This document shows positions 39,379 to 49,253 of a DNA stretch of 64,000 nucleotides, one piece after another. The stretch comes from Streptomyces sp. NBC_00102 (GTDB lineage Bacteria; Actinomycetota; Actinomycetes; Streptomycetales; Streptomycetaceae): positions 3,921,001 to 3,985,000 of the forward strand of contig NZ_JAPEMC010000001.1 in the NCBI RefSeq assembly GCF_026343115.1. Reading direction: 5' to 3'. Each line of letters begins with the position of its first letter. Positions within the stretch are counted from its first letter, which is position 1. The translations under genes were made by a program, and so were the position numbers. The notes beneath the pieces are model-generated. The model searched no databases. It was not told the origin of the DNA and was given only the letters and a program-made list of their open reading frames with translations.

Positions 39379-40086
39379 ATGTCGAAGCGCGTTACGACCC
39401 CCACCCGCCCGTCCACCTCTCGTGTCCGCGGCGCTGTCCTGGCCGCCGGTCTGGGAGCGTCGATGGTTCTGGGTGCTGGCGCGGCGTTCGCCTCCGGCAC
39501 CACGGGCACCGTCGCCCTCACCAGTGCCACCACCGCCGACGCGGTCGCCAAGCAGGCTTCCGCCCAGAGCAAGGCCGCTGTGGACGCCAAGAAGTCCGCC
39601 GCGGAGCAGGCCGACAACGCCAAGAAGGTCGCTGCCGCCAAGCAGGCCGCCGCGAAGAAGAACGCCGCCTCGTGGCAGGTCCCGGTGAAGCACTACACCC
39701 TGAGTGCCACCTACGGCACCGGTGGCGACCGCTGGGCGCACAAGCACTCCGGCCAGGACTTCGCGGTGCCGATCGGTACCCCGGTCCACGCGGCCCACAC
39801 CGGTACGGTCGTCAAGGCCGGCCCGAACGGTGGCGGCGACGGCCCCGCGTACGGCAACGCCATCGTGATCAAGCACGCCAACGGCAAGTACACGCAGTAC
39901 GCGCACCTGTCGAAGATCGACGTCCGTATCGGCCAGACCGTGAAGACCGGCCAGGAGATCGGTCTCTCCGGCAACACCGGTAACTCCAGCGGCCCGCACC
40001 TGCACTTCGAGGTCCGGACCACGGCCAACTACGGCTCGGCGATCAACCCGGTCAACTTCCTGCGGACCGTCAACGTGTCCGTCTGA
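39379..40086 (+). CDS. Secreted M23 family metallopeptidase (LytM-type)
   Basis: 235 residues. Signal peptide (about 1-38, RVRGAVLAAGLGASMVLGAGAAFA), an Ala/Lys-rich helical linker (about 50-100), then a LytM domain with HSGQDFAVPIGTPVHAAHTGTVV (zinc His and Asp), YGNAIVIKH, YAHL and the HLHFEVR motif. It hydrolyses peptidoglycan cross-links outside the cell. ATG at 39379 follows CGGAGGA. Ends at a hairpin shared with mutY. Confidence 0.94.
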   Translation: MSKRVTTPTRPSTSRVRGAVLAAGLGASMVLGAGAAFASGTTGTVALTSATTADAVAKQASAQSKAAVDAKKSAAEQADNAKKVAAAKQAAAKKNAASWQVPVKHYTLSATYGTGGDRWAHKHSGQDFAVPIGTPVHAAHTGTVVKAGPNGGGDGPAYGNAIVIKHANGKYTQYAHLSKIDVRIGQTVKTGQEIGLSGNTGNSSGPHLHFEVRTTANYGSAINPVNFLRTVNVSV

Positions 40087-40127
40087 CCGAACGGGATCGC
40101 GCCCAGCGCTGAGCACGGCTGATCCAC

Positions 40128-40170
40128 GAAGCCCCCGGGACCGAACGAGAAGTTCAGTCCCGGGGGCTTC
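40128..40170. terminator. Bidirectional terminator between M23 gene and mutY
   Basis: GAAGCCCCCGGGAC (40128-40141) and its exact complement (40157-40170), with a second internal GAAC/GTTC pair in the loop. Confidence 0.85.
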
Positions 40171-40209
40171 GCCGTGCCCGGAGGGCTACAAGGTCCCGGC
40201 CGGGCCGGA

Positions 40210-41115
40210 TCAGGTCAGCGGCAGCCGGTAGAGGCCGTTCGACAGGGGCTCCACCAGCCCGTCGGCCACCAGGCCGTCCAGGGCGCGGGCGCGCTGCACC
40301 GGCTCGTCCCACACCGCGTCCAGGGCGGCCTGCGAGACCGGGGCGACGGAGTCGCGGAGCACCGCGAGGAGCCGGCCGCGCACCTGCCGGTCCGTACCGG
40401 CGTACGTCTGGCCCCGGCGGGCCGGGCCCTGGTGCGCGGGCTTCCCGGCGAGCAGCCAGGCGCACTGCGAGGCGATCGGGCAGCGCGAGCAGTCCTCGTT
40501 CTTCGCGGTGCACACCAGCGCGCCGAGTTCCATCGTCGCCGCCGCCCAGGCCGCGGCCCGGCCGTCCTCCTCGGGGAGCAGCGCGCGGGCGAGCTTCCGT
40601 TCGGCGGCGGTGGTCGCGTTCGGCGGGTACTGGATGCCGGTGGCCGCCCGCGCGAACACCCGGCGGACGTTGGTGTCGAGCACCGCGTGCCGCTGTCCGT
40701 ACGCGAACGAGGCGACGGCCGCCGCCGTGTACTCGCCGATCCCGGGCAGCGCCAGCAGCTGGGCGTGCTCACTCGGCACGTCTCCGCCGTGGCGTTCCGT
40801 TATGGCCTGGGCGGCGCCGTGCAGGCGCAGGGCGCGGCGCGGGTAGCCGAGCCGGCCCCAGGCGCGGACCGCCTCGCCCGGCGCCTCGGCGGCCAGGTCG
40901 GCCGGGCGTGGCCAGCGGGCCAGCCACTGCTCGTACACCGGGAGGACCCGGTTCACCGGGGTCTGCTGGAGCATGAACTCGCTCACCATCACGCCCCAGG
41001 CGCCGGCCTCGGGGCGGCGCCAGGGCAGATCGCGGGCGTGCTGCTCGAACCACCCGATGACGGGGGTGTGGAGGAGGGAAGCGGGGGGCGTGTGTGTCGA
41101 AGTCGTGGCAGTCAT
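40210..41115 (-). CDS. mutY: A/G-specific adenine glycosylase
   Basis: 301 residues. Removes adenine mispaired with 8-oxoguanine. MLQQTPVNRVLPVYEQWLARWP, the helix-hairpin-helix LPGIGEYTAAAVASFAYG, catalytic Asp in VLDTNVRRVFAR, and the [4Fe-4S] motif C-x6-C-x2-C-x5-C (CTAKNEDCSRCPIASQC). The C-terminal MutT-like domain of E. coli MutY is largely absent; only about 70 residues follow the cluster, as in many actinobacteria. ATG at 41115. Confidence 0.95.
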   Translation of the reverse strand: MTATTSTHTPPASLLHTPVIGWFEQHARDLPWRRPEAGAWGVMVSEFMLQQTPVNRVLPVYEQWLARWPRPADLAAEAPGEAVRAWGRLGYPRRALRLHGAAQAITERHGGDVPSEHAQLLALPGIGEYTAAAVASFAYGQRHAVLDTNVRRVFARAATGIQYPPNATTAAERKLARALLPEEDGRAAAWAAATMELGALVCTAKNEDCSRCPIASQCAWLLAGKPAHQGPARRGQTYAGTDRQVRGRLLAVLRDSVAPVSQAALDAVWDEPVQRARALDGLVADGLVEPLSNGLYRLPLT

Positions 41116-41379
41116 CGCACCTACGATCCTGGCACGGAAGCCCCGGCGACGGTCACGGGCACGGGGGTGTCGCCCACGTGCGAGAGCCTCTGGGCGAACA
41201 ACGCCACCCGTTCTGTCCCCTCTGTCCCGCTATCATCCTTCTTGCCCGGCGCATACGGTGTGAAGCGGGCGCGCATCAGGTGGTCAACAGCCCCCTGCGG
41301 AATGATGATCCGCAAAAGTTGACCATCGGAGCGGCGGGTGGGGCGGGAGTTGGGCACGATCTCTCGTACAGTTTGCGAC

Positions 41380-42207
41380 GTGGGATCTCTGCGCAAACCG
41401 GTCGGCCCGCTTCCCTCCAGCATCTACTGGCGACGGAGGGTGGTAGCGGCGATTCTGGTTGCGCTGCTCGCGGCGCTGCTCGCCTGGGTCTTCCTGCCCG
41501 GCACGGGTCACAAGAAGAGCGCGCCCGACGCCAAGCCCGGCAGCTCCGAGCCCGCGCGTTCGATCACACCCGGCCCCTCCGACTCCGGGCCGGCGATCAG
41601 TCAACAGCCCGGCGGGCGACACGAGTCGGGTGGTGGCGACAGCGACGGCGCGTCCTCCGACGGTTCGACGGACGGCGCGAACGGCGACGACGCGACCACG
41701 AGCCCCTCGCCCGGCGCGGACGCCTCCGCGGACGCGGCCTCGGGCGGCACCGCCCCGGCCGCCGGTACGAAGGGGATCCAGGTCCCCGCGAACTCCGCGC
41801 TCCCCGACTGCCGCCCCGCCGCCGTGCAGTTGAGCGTGCGGACCAAGGTGACGTACGGCCCCGAGGAAACCCCGAAGTTCGAGCTGATCGCGAAGAACAC
41901 GTCCACCGGCGACTGCAAGGCCGACCTCGGTCCGAAGACCGTGGTGCTCACCGTCACGGACGCCAGCGGTGACGACGACGACCAGGTCTGGTCCTCGAAG
42001 GACTGCCCGGCCGCGTCCGGCAGCCTCTACTTCAAGGTCCCGGCCGGGCAGACGGTGATCCGCACGATCGACTGGAACCGCGCCAGGAGCACCCCGGGCT
42101 GCGCGACCCCGCGGACCGGCAAGGCGGCCCCGGGTACGTACCTCCTGGAGGCCGAGGCCCCGGGCGAGCCGCTGCAGCGCGCGTCCTTCGTGCTCGCCAA
42201 GGACTGA
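41380..42207 (+). CDS. Membrane-anchored protein with Ser/Gly/Asp-rich stalk and beta-rich C-terminal domain
   Basis: 275 residues. One TM helix (about 20-39, RVVAAILVALLAALLAWVFLP), a low-complexity stalk (about 45-140), and a folded domain (about 145-275: IQVPANSALPDCRPAAVQLSV; KNTSTGDCKADLGPKTVVLTV; STPGC) with several Cys, likely extracellular. It resembles conserved Streptomyces anchored proteins with no known function. The GTG at 41380 follows TACAGT (41367-41372) by 7 nt, so leaderless. A TGCGGA-N7-TCCGCA inverted repeat lies at 41296-41314. Confidence 0.8.
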   Translation: MGSLRKPVGPLPSSIYWRRRVVAAILVALLAALLAWVFLPGTGHKKSAPDAKPGSSEPARSITPGPSDSGPAISQQPGGRHESGGGDSDGASSDGSTDGANGDDATTSPSPGADASADAASGGTAPAAGTKGIQVPANSALPDCRPAAVQLSVRTKVTYGPEETPKFELIAKNTSTGDCKADLGPKTVVLTVTDASGDDDDQVWSSKDCPAASGSLYFKVPAGQTVIRTIDWNRARSTPGCATPRTGKAAPGTYLLEAEAPGEPLQRASFVLAKD

Positions 42208-42220
42208 CGCCCCGGGCCCC

Positions 42221-42242
42221 GGGCCCGCATCCGTGCGGGCCC
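42221..42242. terminator. Hairpin between the anchored protein gene and disA
   Basis: GGGCCCGCA-TCCG-TGCGGGCCC, perfect 9-bp stem with a 4-nt loop, between converging genes. Confidence 0.75.
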
Positions 42243-42252
42243 GCGCCGGCCG

Positions 42253-43377
42253 TCAGACGTACCGCTCCAGGATCGAGGACTCGGCGAGCCGGGAGAGGCC
42301 CTCGCGGACGCTGCGCGCCCGCGCCTCGCCGACGCCGTCCACGGTCTGCAGGTCGTCCACGCTCGCCGCGAGCAGCTTCTGCAGTCCGCCGAAGTGCTCC
42401 ACCAGCCGCTCCATGATCGCGCCGGGCAGCCGCGGCACCTTCGCCAGCAGCCGGAAACCGCGCGGGGACACGGCCGAGTCGAGCGTCTCGGGCGAACCGC
42501 TGTACCCCAGCGACCGTGCCACCACGGCGAGTTCGAGCAGCTCGGGGTGGCTCAGCGCGTCCAGCTCGGTCAGCGCCTCCGCGACCGTGCGCGAACGCTT
42601 CGCCGTCGGCTCGGGGACGTAGTCGCGGACGACGAGCTCCCGCTCCGGCTCCACGCCCGCGATCAGCTCGTCCAGCTGGAGCGCCAACAGGCGTCCGTCG
42701 GTGCCGAGCTCGACCACGTACTCCGCGATCTCCGTCGCGATCCGGCGCACCATCTCCAGCCGCTGCGCGACGGCCGTCACGTCCCGGACCGTCACCAGGT
42801 CCTCGATCTCCAGCGCGGAGAGCGTGCCGGCGACCTCGTCGAGGCGGAGCTTGTACCGCTCCAGCGTGGCGAGGGCCTGGTTGGCGCGGGACAGGATCGC
42901 CGAGGACTCCTCCAGTACCCGGCGCTCGCCGTCGACGTACAGCGCGATCAGGCGCATCGACTGGGAGACCGAGACGACCGGGAAACCGCACGACTTGGAG
43001 ACGCGGTCGGCCGTGCGGTGACGGGTTCCGGTCTCCTCGGTGGGGATCGAGGCGTCCGGGACGAGCTGGACGCCCGCCCGCAGGATCTTGGTGATGTCCT
43101 TGTCGAGGATGAGCGCGCCGTCGAGCTTGCACAGCTCGCGCAGACGGGTCGCGGCGAACTCGACGTTCATCACGAAACCGCCGGTGCACATCGACTCGAC
43201 GGTCTTGTCCATGCCGAGGACGATCAGCCCTCCGGTGTTCCCCCGCAGAATGCGCTCCAGCCCGTCACGCAGGGCCGTTCCGGGCGCGACCGCGCTCAGC
43301 GAAGCGCGCATCAGCGCTTCGTTACCGGTGCCTTGGCCGGACTTTCCGGGCGATGATGCCCGGTCGTTGGCTGCCAC
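42253..43377 (-). CDS. disA: DNA-integrity scanning diadenylate cyclase DisA
   Basis: 374 residues. Makes c-di-AMP from two ATP and scans DNA. DAC domain with the D-G-A motif at 86-88 ([11 protein letters not shown]) and R-H-R at 119-121 ([14 protein letters not shown]), then a long helical spine, then C-terminal HhH domain ([23 protein letters not shown]). GTG at 43377. It lies 80 bp downstream of radA on the same strand, the classic radA-disA pairing, where RadA modulates DisA in other bacteria. Confidence 0.97.
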   Translation of the reverse strand: MAANDRASSPGKSGQGTGNEALMRASLSAVAPGTALRDGLERILRGNTGGLIVLGMDKTVESMCTGGFVMNVEFAATRLRELCKLDGALILDKDITKILRAGVQLVPDASIPTEETGTRHRTADRVSKSCGFPVVSVSQSMRLIALYVDGERRVLEESSAILSRANQALATLERYKLRLDEVAGTLSALEIEDLVTVRDVTAVAQRLEMVRRIATEIAEYVVELGTDGRLLALQLDELIAGVEPERELVVRDYVPEPTAKRSRTVAEALTELDALSHPELLELAVVARSLGYSGSPETLDSAVSPRGFRLLAKVPRLPGAIMERLVEHFGGLQKLLAASVDDLQTVDGVGEARARSVREGLSRLAESSILERYV

Positions 43378-43457
43378 TGCACTCCTCCGGTCACAGGTTT
43401 GCGGTGCCCTTGCGTCCCTCGTGCCGCGCGTGCGAGCGGGCGAGACCAGGGCAAAGT

Positions 43458-44870
43458 CTACCGGCGCGCGCCGTCCTCCCGTGGTGCCTCCGAACGAGAG
43501 CGGCGCGGCAGCACCCTGAGAGCATCGCCCATGTCGGCGACTTCTGTGACCTTCATACCGGCGGGGACCTTCCCCGGATCGCCCGGGACCAGCGCGTGCG
43601 TGAACCCGAGGCGGTGCGCCTCGGCCAGCCGGCGCTGCACCCCGGTGACCCGCCGCACCTCTCCGGCGAGGCCCACCTCACCGATGGCGACCAGGTTCTT
43701 CGGGAGGGGGGTGTCGCTCGCGGCGCTCGCCAGCGCCAGCGCGATCGCCAGGTCGGCGGCGGGCTCGGTGAGCTTCACCCCGCCCACCGTCGCGCTGTAG
43801 ATGTCCCGCTTGCCCAGCGCGCTGATCCGGCCCCGCTGCTCCAGCACCGCCAGCATCATGGAGACCCGCGAGGTCTCCAGACCCGAGGTGGTGCGGCGGG
43901 GCGACGGGATCTGCGAGTCGACCGTGAGCGCCTGCACCTCCGCGACCAGCGGCCGCTTGCCCTCCAGGGTGACGGTCAGACAGGTGCCGGGCACCGGCTC
44001 GTCGCGACGCGTCAGGAAGAGACCGGACGGATCGGCGAGGCCGGTGATCCCCTCGTCGTGCAGCTCGAAGCAGCCGACCTCGTCGGTCGCGCCGTAACGG
44101 TTCTTGACACCACGCACCAGCCGCAGCCGCGCGTGCCGGTCGCCCTCGAAGGAGAGCACCACGTCGACCAGGTGCTCCAGCAGCCGGGGCCCGGCGATGG
44201 CACCGTCCTTGGTGACGTGACCCACCAGCAGCGTCGCCATGCCCCGGTCCTTGGACGCGCGGATGAGTGCCCCGGCGACCTCGCGGACCTGCGCCATGCC
44301 GCCCGGCGCTCCGTCGATCTCCGGCGACGCGACCGTCTGTACCGAGTCCAGCACCAGCAGGGACGGCTTGACCGCGTCGAGGTGGCCGAGCACGGCCGAG
44401 AGGTCGGTCTCCGCCGCGAGGTAGAGGTGGTCGTTGATCGCCCTGATCCGGTCCGCGCGCATCCGGACCTGGCTCGCGGACTCCTCGGCCGTGACGTAGA
44501 GGGTGCGGTGCTCCTCACTGGCGGCCTTCGCGGCCACGTCGAGCAGCAGGGTCGACTTGCCGACACCCGGCTCCCCGGCCAGCAGCACCACGGCGCCCGG
44601 TACGAGCCCGCCGCCCAGCACCCGGTCCAGCTCGCCGACCCCGGTCGAGCGGGCGGTCGCCTGGCGGCTGTCCACCTGGCCGATGGGCAGCGCGGCGGTG
44701 GAGACCCGGCCGGCCGCGGTGGTGCGCACGGCGGGCGCGCCGCCGAACTCCTCGACGGTGCCCCAGGCCTGGCACTCCGGGCAGCGGCCGAGCCACTTGG
44801 CGGTCGTCCAGCCGCACTCCGTGCAGCGGTAGGACGGACGGTCCTTCGTGGACTTCGTACGGGCAACCAT
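43458..44870 (-). CDS. radA: DNA repair protein RadA
   Basis: 470 residues. RecA-like ATPase helping recombination-intermediate processing. Zinc finger C-x2-C (YRCTECGW) and C-x2-C (GRCPECQAW), Walker [10 protein letters not shown], the KNRFG motif here as KNRYG ([11 protein letters not shown]), and a C-terminal Lon-like domain ([24 protein letters not shown]). ATG at 44870 with TACGGT ending 6 nt upstream on the minus strand, so leaderless. Confidence 0.96.
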   Translation of the reverse strand: MVARTKSTKDRPSYRCTECGWTTAKWLGRCPECQAWGTVEEFGGAPAVRTTAAGRVSTAALPIGQVDSRQATARSTGVGELDRVLGGGLVPGAVVLLAGEPGVGKSTLLLDVAAKAASEEHRTLYVTAEESASQVRMRADRIRAINDHLYLAAETDLSAVLGHLDAVKPSLLVLDSVQTVASPEIDGAPGGMAQVREVAGALIRASKDRGMATLLVGHVTKDGAIAGPRLLEHLVDVVLSFEGDRHARLRLVRGVKNRYGATDEVGCFELHDEGITGLADPSGLFLTRRDEPVPGTCLTVTLEGKRPLVAEVQALTVDSQIPSPRRTTSGLETSRVSMMLAVLEQRGRISALGKRDIYSATVGGVKLTEPAADLAIALALASAASDTPLPKNLVAIGEVGLAGEVRRVTGVQRRLAEAHRLGFTHALVPGDPGKVPAGMKVTEVADMGDALRVLPRRSRSEAPREDGARR

Positions 44871-44953
44871 GGCGTCACCGTATAGCCCGGCTACGACAAT
44901 GGGGGTTCCGGAAGGCCGCGGGCGACCGCGGCCCCATCGTGGGAGGGGACCGC

Positions 44954-45787
44954 ATGACCAGCAACACCACACCGTTCGACGAGGCCGAGCGCCTGAAGTG
45001 GGCGGGCCTGGCCGACGCCTACGCCGCGAGCTTCGCCCGGCTCTGCGCCCGTACCGTGCCCGACCTGCTGGACGCGGCGGGGGTGAGCGGGGGCACCCGT
45101 GTCCTGGACGTGGGCACCGGCACCGGGGCGGTGGCCGTGGCCGCGTGTACCAGGGGCGCGGTGGTCACGGCCGTGGACGCGGAACCGGACATGGTGAAGA
45201 GCGCCACCGAGGCGGCCCCGGCGGCCGACGTGCGCGTCGCGCTCCTGCCCGAGCTGCCCTTCGCGGACGGCGAGTTCGACGCGGTGGCCGCCAACTTCGT
45301 CCTCAACCACGTCGGGCGCCCCCGCAAGGCGCTCGCCGAACTGCGCCGGGTGACCCGCCCCGGCGGGCGGATAGCCGTCACCATCTGGGGCGCAGACGCC
45401 GGGACCGGCCAGCGGCTGCTGGGCCGGGCGGTCGCCGCCGCCGGAGCCCTCCGCCCGCCGGAGGTGCCCCCGCTCGCCCCCGAGGAGGCGTTCGAGCAGA
45501 CCCCCGAAGGCCTCGCCGCGCTGCTGGCGGGAGCCGGACTGGCGGACGTCTCCTGCACGGCCCTCGCCTGGGACCACCGGGCCACGGCCGACGAGTGGTG
45601 GAGCGGGGCCGCGTCCGGGGTGGCGACGATCGGCCGCATCGTCACCGCCCAGACGCCCGCCACGGTGGCGGAGATCAAGCGCCACTACGAGGAGTTCAGC
45701 GCGGAGTTCGCGCTCCCGGGCGGCGAGGACGAGAAGCCGCTGGCGCTCCCGCACCGCGCACTGCTGGCGTCCGGCCGGGTGCTGTAG
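44954..45787 (+). CDS. Class I SAM-dependent methyltransferase
   Basis: 277 residues. UbiE-like fold with motif I VLDVGTGTGAVAVAA, acidic VDAEPDMV, LPFADGEFDAVAANFVLNHVGRP and RVTRPGGRIAVTIWG. Substrate unknown. ATG at 44954 follows GGGAGGGG. Divergent from radA. Confidence 0.9.
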   Translation: MTSNTTPFDEAERLKWAGLADAYAASFARLCARTVPDLLDAAGVSGGTRVLDVGTGTGAVAVAACTRGAVVTAVDAEPDMVKSATEAAPAADVRVALLPELPFADGEFDAVAANFVLNHVGRPRKALAELRRVTRPGGRIAVTIWGADAGTGQRLLGRAVAAAGALRPPEVPPLAPEEAFEQTPEGLAALLAGAGLADVSCTALAWDHRATADEWWSGAASGVATIGRIVTAQTPATVAEIKRHYEEFSAEFALPGGEDEKPLALPHRALLASGRVL

Positions 45788-46036
45788 GGCCCGACGCGGC
45801 ACGGGCGGTCTCCGGCGGCCTGCGCGCTTTCGGGACGGGTGGGCCTCTCGGCACGCGCCCGTCCCGGCAGGTCGGGACCCGTGGGGAGTAGGCAGTGTTT
45901 TGCTACGGCATTTTACTACGGCGCACGCAACGGAATCGGGGGTTCCTGTCCCGTTTCGAGCGGTACGTTCACCCATAGGGATTAAATGTCCGGAAGGGGC
46001 GCTAAAGGTGCCTCCTCCTCTGCTTACCGTCGCACG

Positions 46037-48208
46037 GTGACGAGCAGCAGGCTGGAGCCCCCCACGCACACCACCGGCGCACACCGATCGCACCGTCGCG
46101 CCCCCCACCTCCCGGCGCAGCGACCGCCCGCACGTTACGAGCCGTACCTCGACGGCCTCTTCACCTACTGCCTCTCCGTGCTCTGCGACCACGAGGCGGC
46201 CACGGAGGCGCTGGGAGCCGTCCTCGCTGTCGCGGAACGCCAGGACGGCCGGTGCCCCACGGGTCAGGAGGAACGTAAATCCTGGCTGTACGCGCTGGCC
46301 AGGTGGATGTGCCTGCGGGTGCTCGCCGAGCGGAAGCGCGGGCGTCAGGCCCACCGCAGGACGCCCAGGGACTTCGGCCGCGGGGCGCGTGAGGAGCGCG
46401 GCGCCGTCCTCGCGGACGCCCTCGCCCTGGCCACCCCGCCACAGCCACCCGCCCCCGCCCCGGCAACAGCCCCCGCCCCGGCGCCCGTCACAGGCCGGGC
46501 CCCCACCCCGGCGGCCGCCCCCGCGACCGGACCAGCGACCGCCACCGGACCAGCGACCGCCACCGGCCCGGGCCCCGGCGGCCCCGGACGTCCGGCCGAT
46601 CGGGGCGCGGAGGGGGCGCAGGGGGGTACGGGGGACACCGCCCGGCCTGCCCGCGCCACCCCCGAGGAGGCGACCGTTCCGCCCGAGGGGGAGAGCGCCG
46701 CGTCCGAGGCGCGCCGCCGCGAACTCGCCCAGCTGGCCTGGCCGGAGGCGGCCGGTACCACGCCCGAGCAGCGGGAGGCGCTCGAACTCTCCGTACGGCA
46801 CGGGCTCACCCCCCGCGCCGTCGCCTCCGTGCTCGGACTCGACCCGGCCACCGCGCGGGAACTCCTCGCGGCGGCCGCCTGCGAGGTCGAGCGGACCCGG
46901 GCCGCGCTCGCCGTCGCCGAGGACGGCACCTGCTCCGCCGCCCGCAGCCTCACCGGCAACCGGCAGTCACTGCTCTCCGCCCCGCTGCGCCGTGAGCTCG
47001 TCCGCCACGTCGACGACTGCCCGCGCTGCCGGCGCGCCGCCGAACGCGCCGGAGCCGCCGGCCCCTGGCCCGGCGTGGCCGTCGCCCCCGCCGCGGGACT
47101 GCCCGTGGTGGAGGCGCCCCGGCCGTCGGTGCGGGTGGCGATGGCGCACGCCCAGCGTTCCCGCGCCGGTTCCCCGCGCTTCGACCGGACCGGCTACCCG
47201 CTCGACCCGAAGGACCACGCCGCCCGCCGCGACCGGCTGCGCGCCCGGGTCATGACGACGACGGTGGTGGCGACGGTCGTGGCGGCGCCGGTCATCGCGC
47301 TGTGGGCGGCGGCGTACCGGGGAGCGTCGGCCGGTGACGGCCACGAGGGGGCGTCGGCCGCCGCGACGGAGATGGACGCGGTCGGCGACTCGGCCGGAAC
47401 CTTCTCGGACGCCAGGGGCGGCGACGACGGGCGGGGCGGGTACGACCGCCGCGGCAGGGACGGCGGCGGAGGCGGGGGCGGCGGCGGGCACGCCGAGGAC
47501 GTCCGCGCCGGGGCCCGGGACGGCGCGACGGACGGGCCCGCCCCGGACGTCACCGCCGAGGTGATCAGTACGGGACCCGGCGCGCGCCGGGCAGGGGCGC
47601 TCACGGCCGTCGCCCGGACCGCCGGCGGTGTCACGTCCCTCCGGCTGACGGCCTCCCGGGGCGGGCCCGTCCTCTGGGCGGCCCGTACCGACGCCCGCTG
47701 GCTGCGGCTCAGCCGTTCCTCGGGCACGCTCGCGGCGGGGGAGAGCGTCACCGTGCACGTCCAGGTGGACCGGTCGCGGGAGCCGCGCCACCCCTGGCGT
47801 GCCCGGGTCGTCCTGGCGCCCGGGTCCCAGCACGTACGGATCGAGGGGCGCGGCCGCACCCCCGCGTTCACCGGCTTCCCGGCCGGACGGCCGCTGCACC
47901 CCGTGGCGCCCGCCGCCCCGCCCGGACCCGCCGCACCCGAGGCGTCCGAGCCCGTCCACGCGGCGTCGGCCAGGGTGACCCCCGAGCCGGCGGACTCCAC
48001 GGCACCGCCACAGAGCCCGTCGCCGGGCCCGACCGGCTCCAGCGGTACGACCGGTACGCCCGGTACGACCGGTACGCCCGGCCCGTCGGCCACACCGGGC
48101 CCGACCGAACCGGCCCCGCCCGACCGGTCACCGGACCAGCCACCGCCCCATGCGCCGGACCCGTCCGCCCCGCCCGCCGGCACCGGCGAGCCGGCGCCGG
48201 CGGGGTGA
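46037..48208 (+). CDS. Fusion of sigma-factor-like helices, zinc finger, TM segment and BACON domain
   Basis: 723 residues. Residues about 34-110 resemble sigma-70 region 2 (YEPYLDGLFTYCLSVLCDHE, ERKSWLYALARWMCLRVLAERKR). After a Pro/Ala linker, about 240-290 resemble region 4 (TPEQREALELSVRHGLTPRAVASVLGLDPATARELLAAA). H324-x3-C328-x2-C331 (HVDDCPRC) is an anti-sigma-type zinc motif. A TM helix at about 406-429, a Gly-rich stretch, a BACON-like beta domain (about 523-605, WLRLSRSSGTLAAGESVTVHVQV) and a Pro/Thr-rich tail follow. GTG at 46037 chosen because TACCGT (46025-46030) ends 6 nt before it; in-frame ATG at 45986 is possible. Function unknown. Confidence 0.82.
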   Translation: MTSSRLEPPTHTTGAHRSHRRAPHLPAQRPPARYEPYLDGLFTYCLSVLCDHEAATEALGAVLAVAERQDGRCPTGQEERKSWLYALARWMCLRVLAERKRGRQAHRRTPRDFGRGAREERGAVLADALALATPPQPPAPAPATAPAPAPVTGRAPTPAAAPATGPATATGPATATGPGPGGPGRPADRGAEGAQGGTGDTARPARATPEEATVPPEGESAASEARRRELAQLAWPEAAGTTPEQREALELSVRHGLTPRAVASVLGLDPATARELLAAAACEVERTRAALAVAEDGTCSAARSLTGNRQSLLSAPLRRELVRHVDDCPRCRRAAERAGAAGPWPGVAVAPAAGLPVVEAPRPSVRVAMAHAQRSRAGSPRFDRTGYPLDPKDHAARRDRLRARVMTTTVVATVVAAPVIALWAAAYRGASAGDGHEGASAAATEMDAVGDSAGTFSDARGGDDGRGGYDRRGRDGGGGGGGGGHAEDVRAGARDGATDGPAPDVTAEVISTGPGARRAGALTAVARTAGGVTSLRLTASRGGPVLWAARTDARWLRLSRSSGTLAAGESVTVHVQVDRSREPRHPWRARVVLAPGSQHVRIEGRGRTPAFTGFPAGRPLHPVAPAAPPGPAAPEASEPVHAASARVTPEPADSTAPPQSPSPGPTGSSGTTGTPGTTGTPGPSATPGPTEPAPPDRSPDQPPPHAPDPSAPPAGTGEPAPAG

Positions 48209-48353
48209 GACGCGGGGCCCCTGGCCGCAGGTGCGGGGACCGCCGGGGTGGCAGGCGGGCCCCCGCCCTCACCCGCGCCCGCCCTCACCCGCGCACGCGG
48301 GAAGGCCGGAGCGGGACGCGCCCGGCCGCACCCCCGGCACGCGGGTACCGGCC

Positions 48354-49214
48354 TCAGGCCTTCGCCACCGGGTCCGCCGGGTGCGGGGCCATCGGCAGCA
48401 GCGAGGCGAGCCGCTGCTCGCAGAGCTCGACCAGCTTCTCGTACGCCTCCTTGCCCATCAGCTCGGTGAGCTCGGGGCGGTACGTCACGTAGACCGGGTC
48501 GCCCGCGCCGTGCGCGGAGGTGGCGGAGGTGCACCACCAGTGCAGGTCGTGACCGCCCGGGCCCCAGCCCCGGCGGTCGTACTCGCCGATGGAGATCTGG
48601 AGGACCCGGGTGTCGTCGGGGCGGTCGATCCAGTCGTACGTACGCCGGACCGGGAGCTGCCAGCAGACGTCCGGCTTGGTCTCCAGCGGCTCCTTGCCCT
48701 CCTTCAGGGCGAGGATGTGCAGCGAACAGCCCGCGCCACCGGCGAAGCCGGGACGGTTCTGGAAGATGCAGGAGCCCTTCCAGCGGCGCGTCTGGCGCTC
48801 ACCGTCGTCGTCGACGCCGACCCACCCCGTCGAGGTGCCGACGTCGTGGAACTGCCACATCTCCGGGGTCAGCCGCTCGACGTGACCGGCCACCCGCTTC
48901 TCGTCGTCCTCGTCGGAGAAGTGGGCGCCCAGGGTGCAGCAGCCGTCGTCCGCGCGGCCCGCCTGGATGCCCTGGCAGCCGCTGCCGAAGATGCAGCTCC
49001 ACCGGGAGGTCAGCCACGTCAGGTCACAGCGGAACACCTGCTCGTCGTCGGCGGGGTCCGGGAACTCCACCCACGCGCGGGGAAAATCGATGCCCTTCTC
49101 GTCGGACCGGTCCGGTCCGTTCTTTTCCGTCCGCTGACTCTCCTGATTCTGATCCTGATTGGTTCGAGGCTTCTTCGTCGCTTTGCCCGGCTTCGCCTTG
49201 TTCGTCTTTGACAC
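48354..49214 (-). CDS. Cysteine-rich protein of unknown function (DUF3109/YkgJ-like cysteine pattern)
   Basis: 286 residues. Lys/Gln-rich start, then a core with many Cys: [80 protein letters not shown] and LHWWCTSA. The C-x3-C and CC patterns recall YkgJ/DUF3109 metal-binding clusters, suggesting a bound metal or Fe-S centre. GTG at 49214 is preceded by TACTCT ending 6 nt upstream (minus strand), so leaderless. Divergent from ppx with 39 bp between starts. Confidence 0.8.
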   Translation of the reverse strand: MSKTNKAKPGKATKKPRTNQDQNQESQRTEKNGPDRSDEKGIDFPRAWVEFPDPADDEQVFRCDLTWLTSRWSCIFGSGCQGIQAGRADDGCCTLGAHFSDEDDEKRVAGHVERLTPEMWQFHDVGTSTGWVGVDDDGERQTRRWKGSCIFQNRPGFAGGAGCSLHILALKEGKEPLETKPDVCWQLPVRRTYDWIDRPDDTRVLQISIGEYDRRGWGPGGHDLHWWCTSATSAHGAGDPVYVTYRPELTELMGKEAYEKLVELCEQRLASLLPMAPHPADPVAKA

Positions 49215-49253
49215 GCGCCAAGAGTAAGTCCCTTTCGGCGTAGCGTTCCGGGT

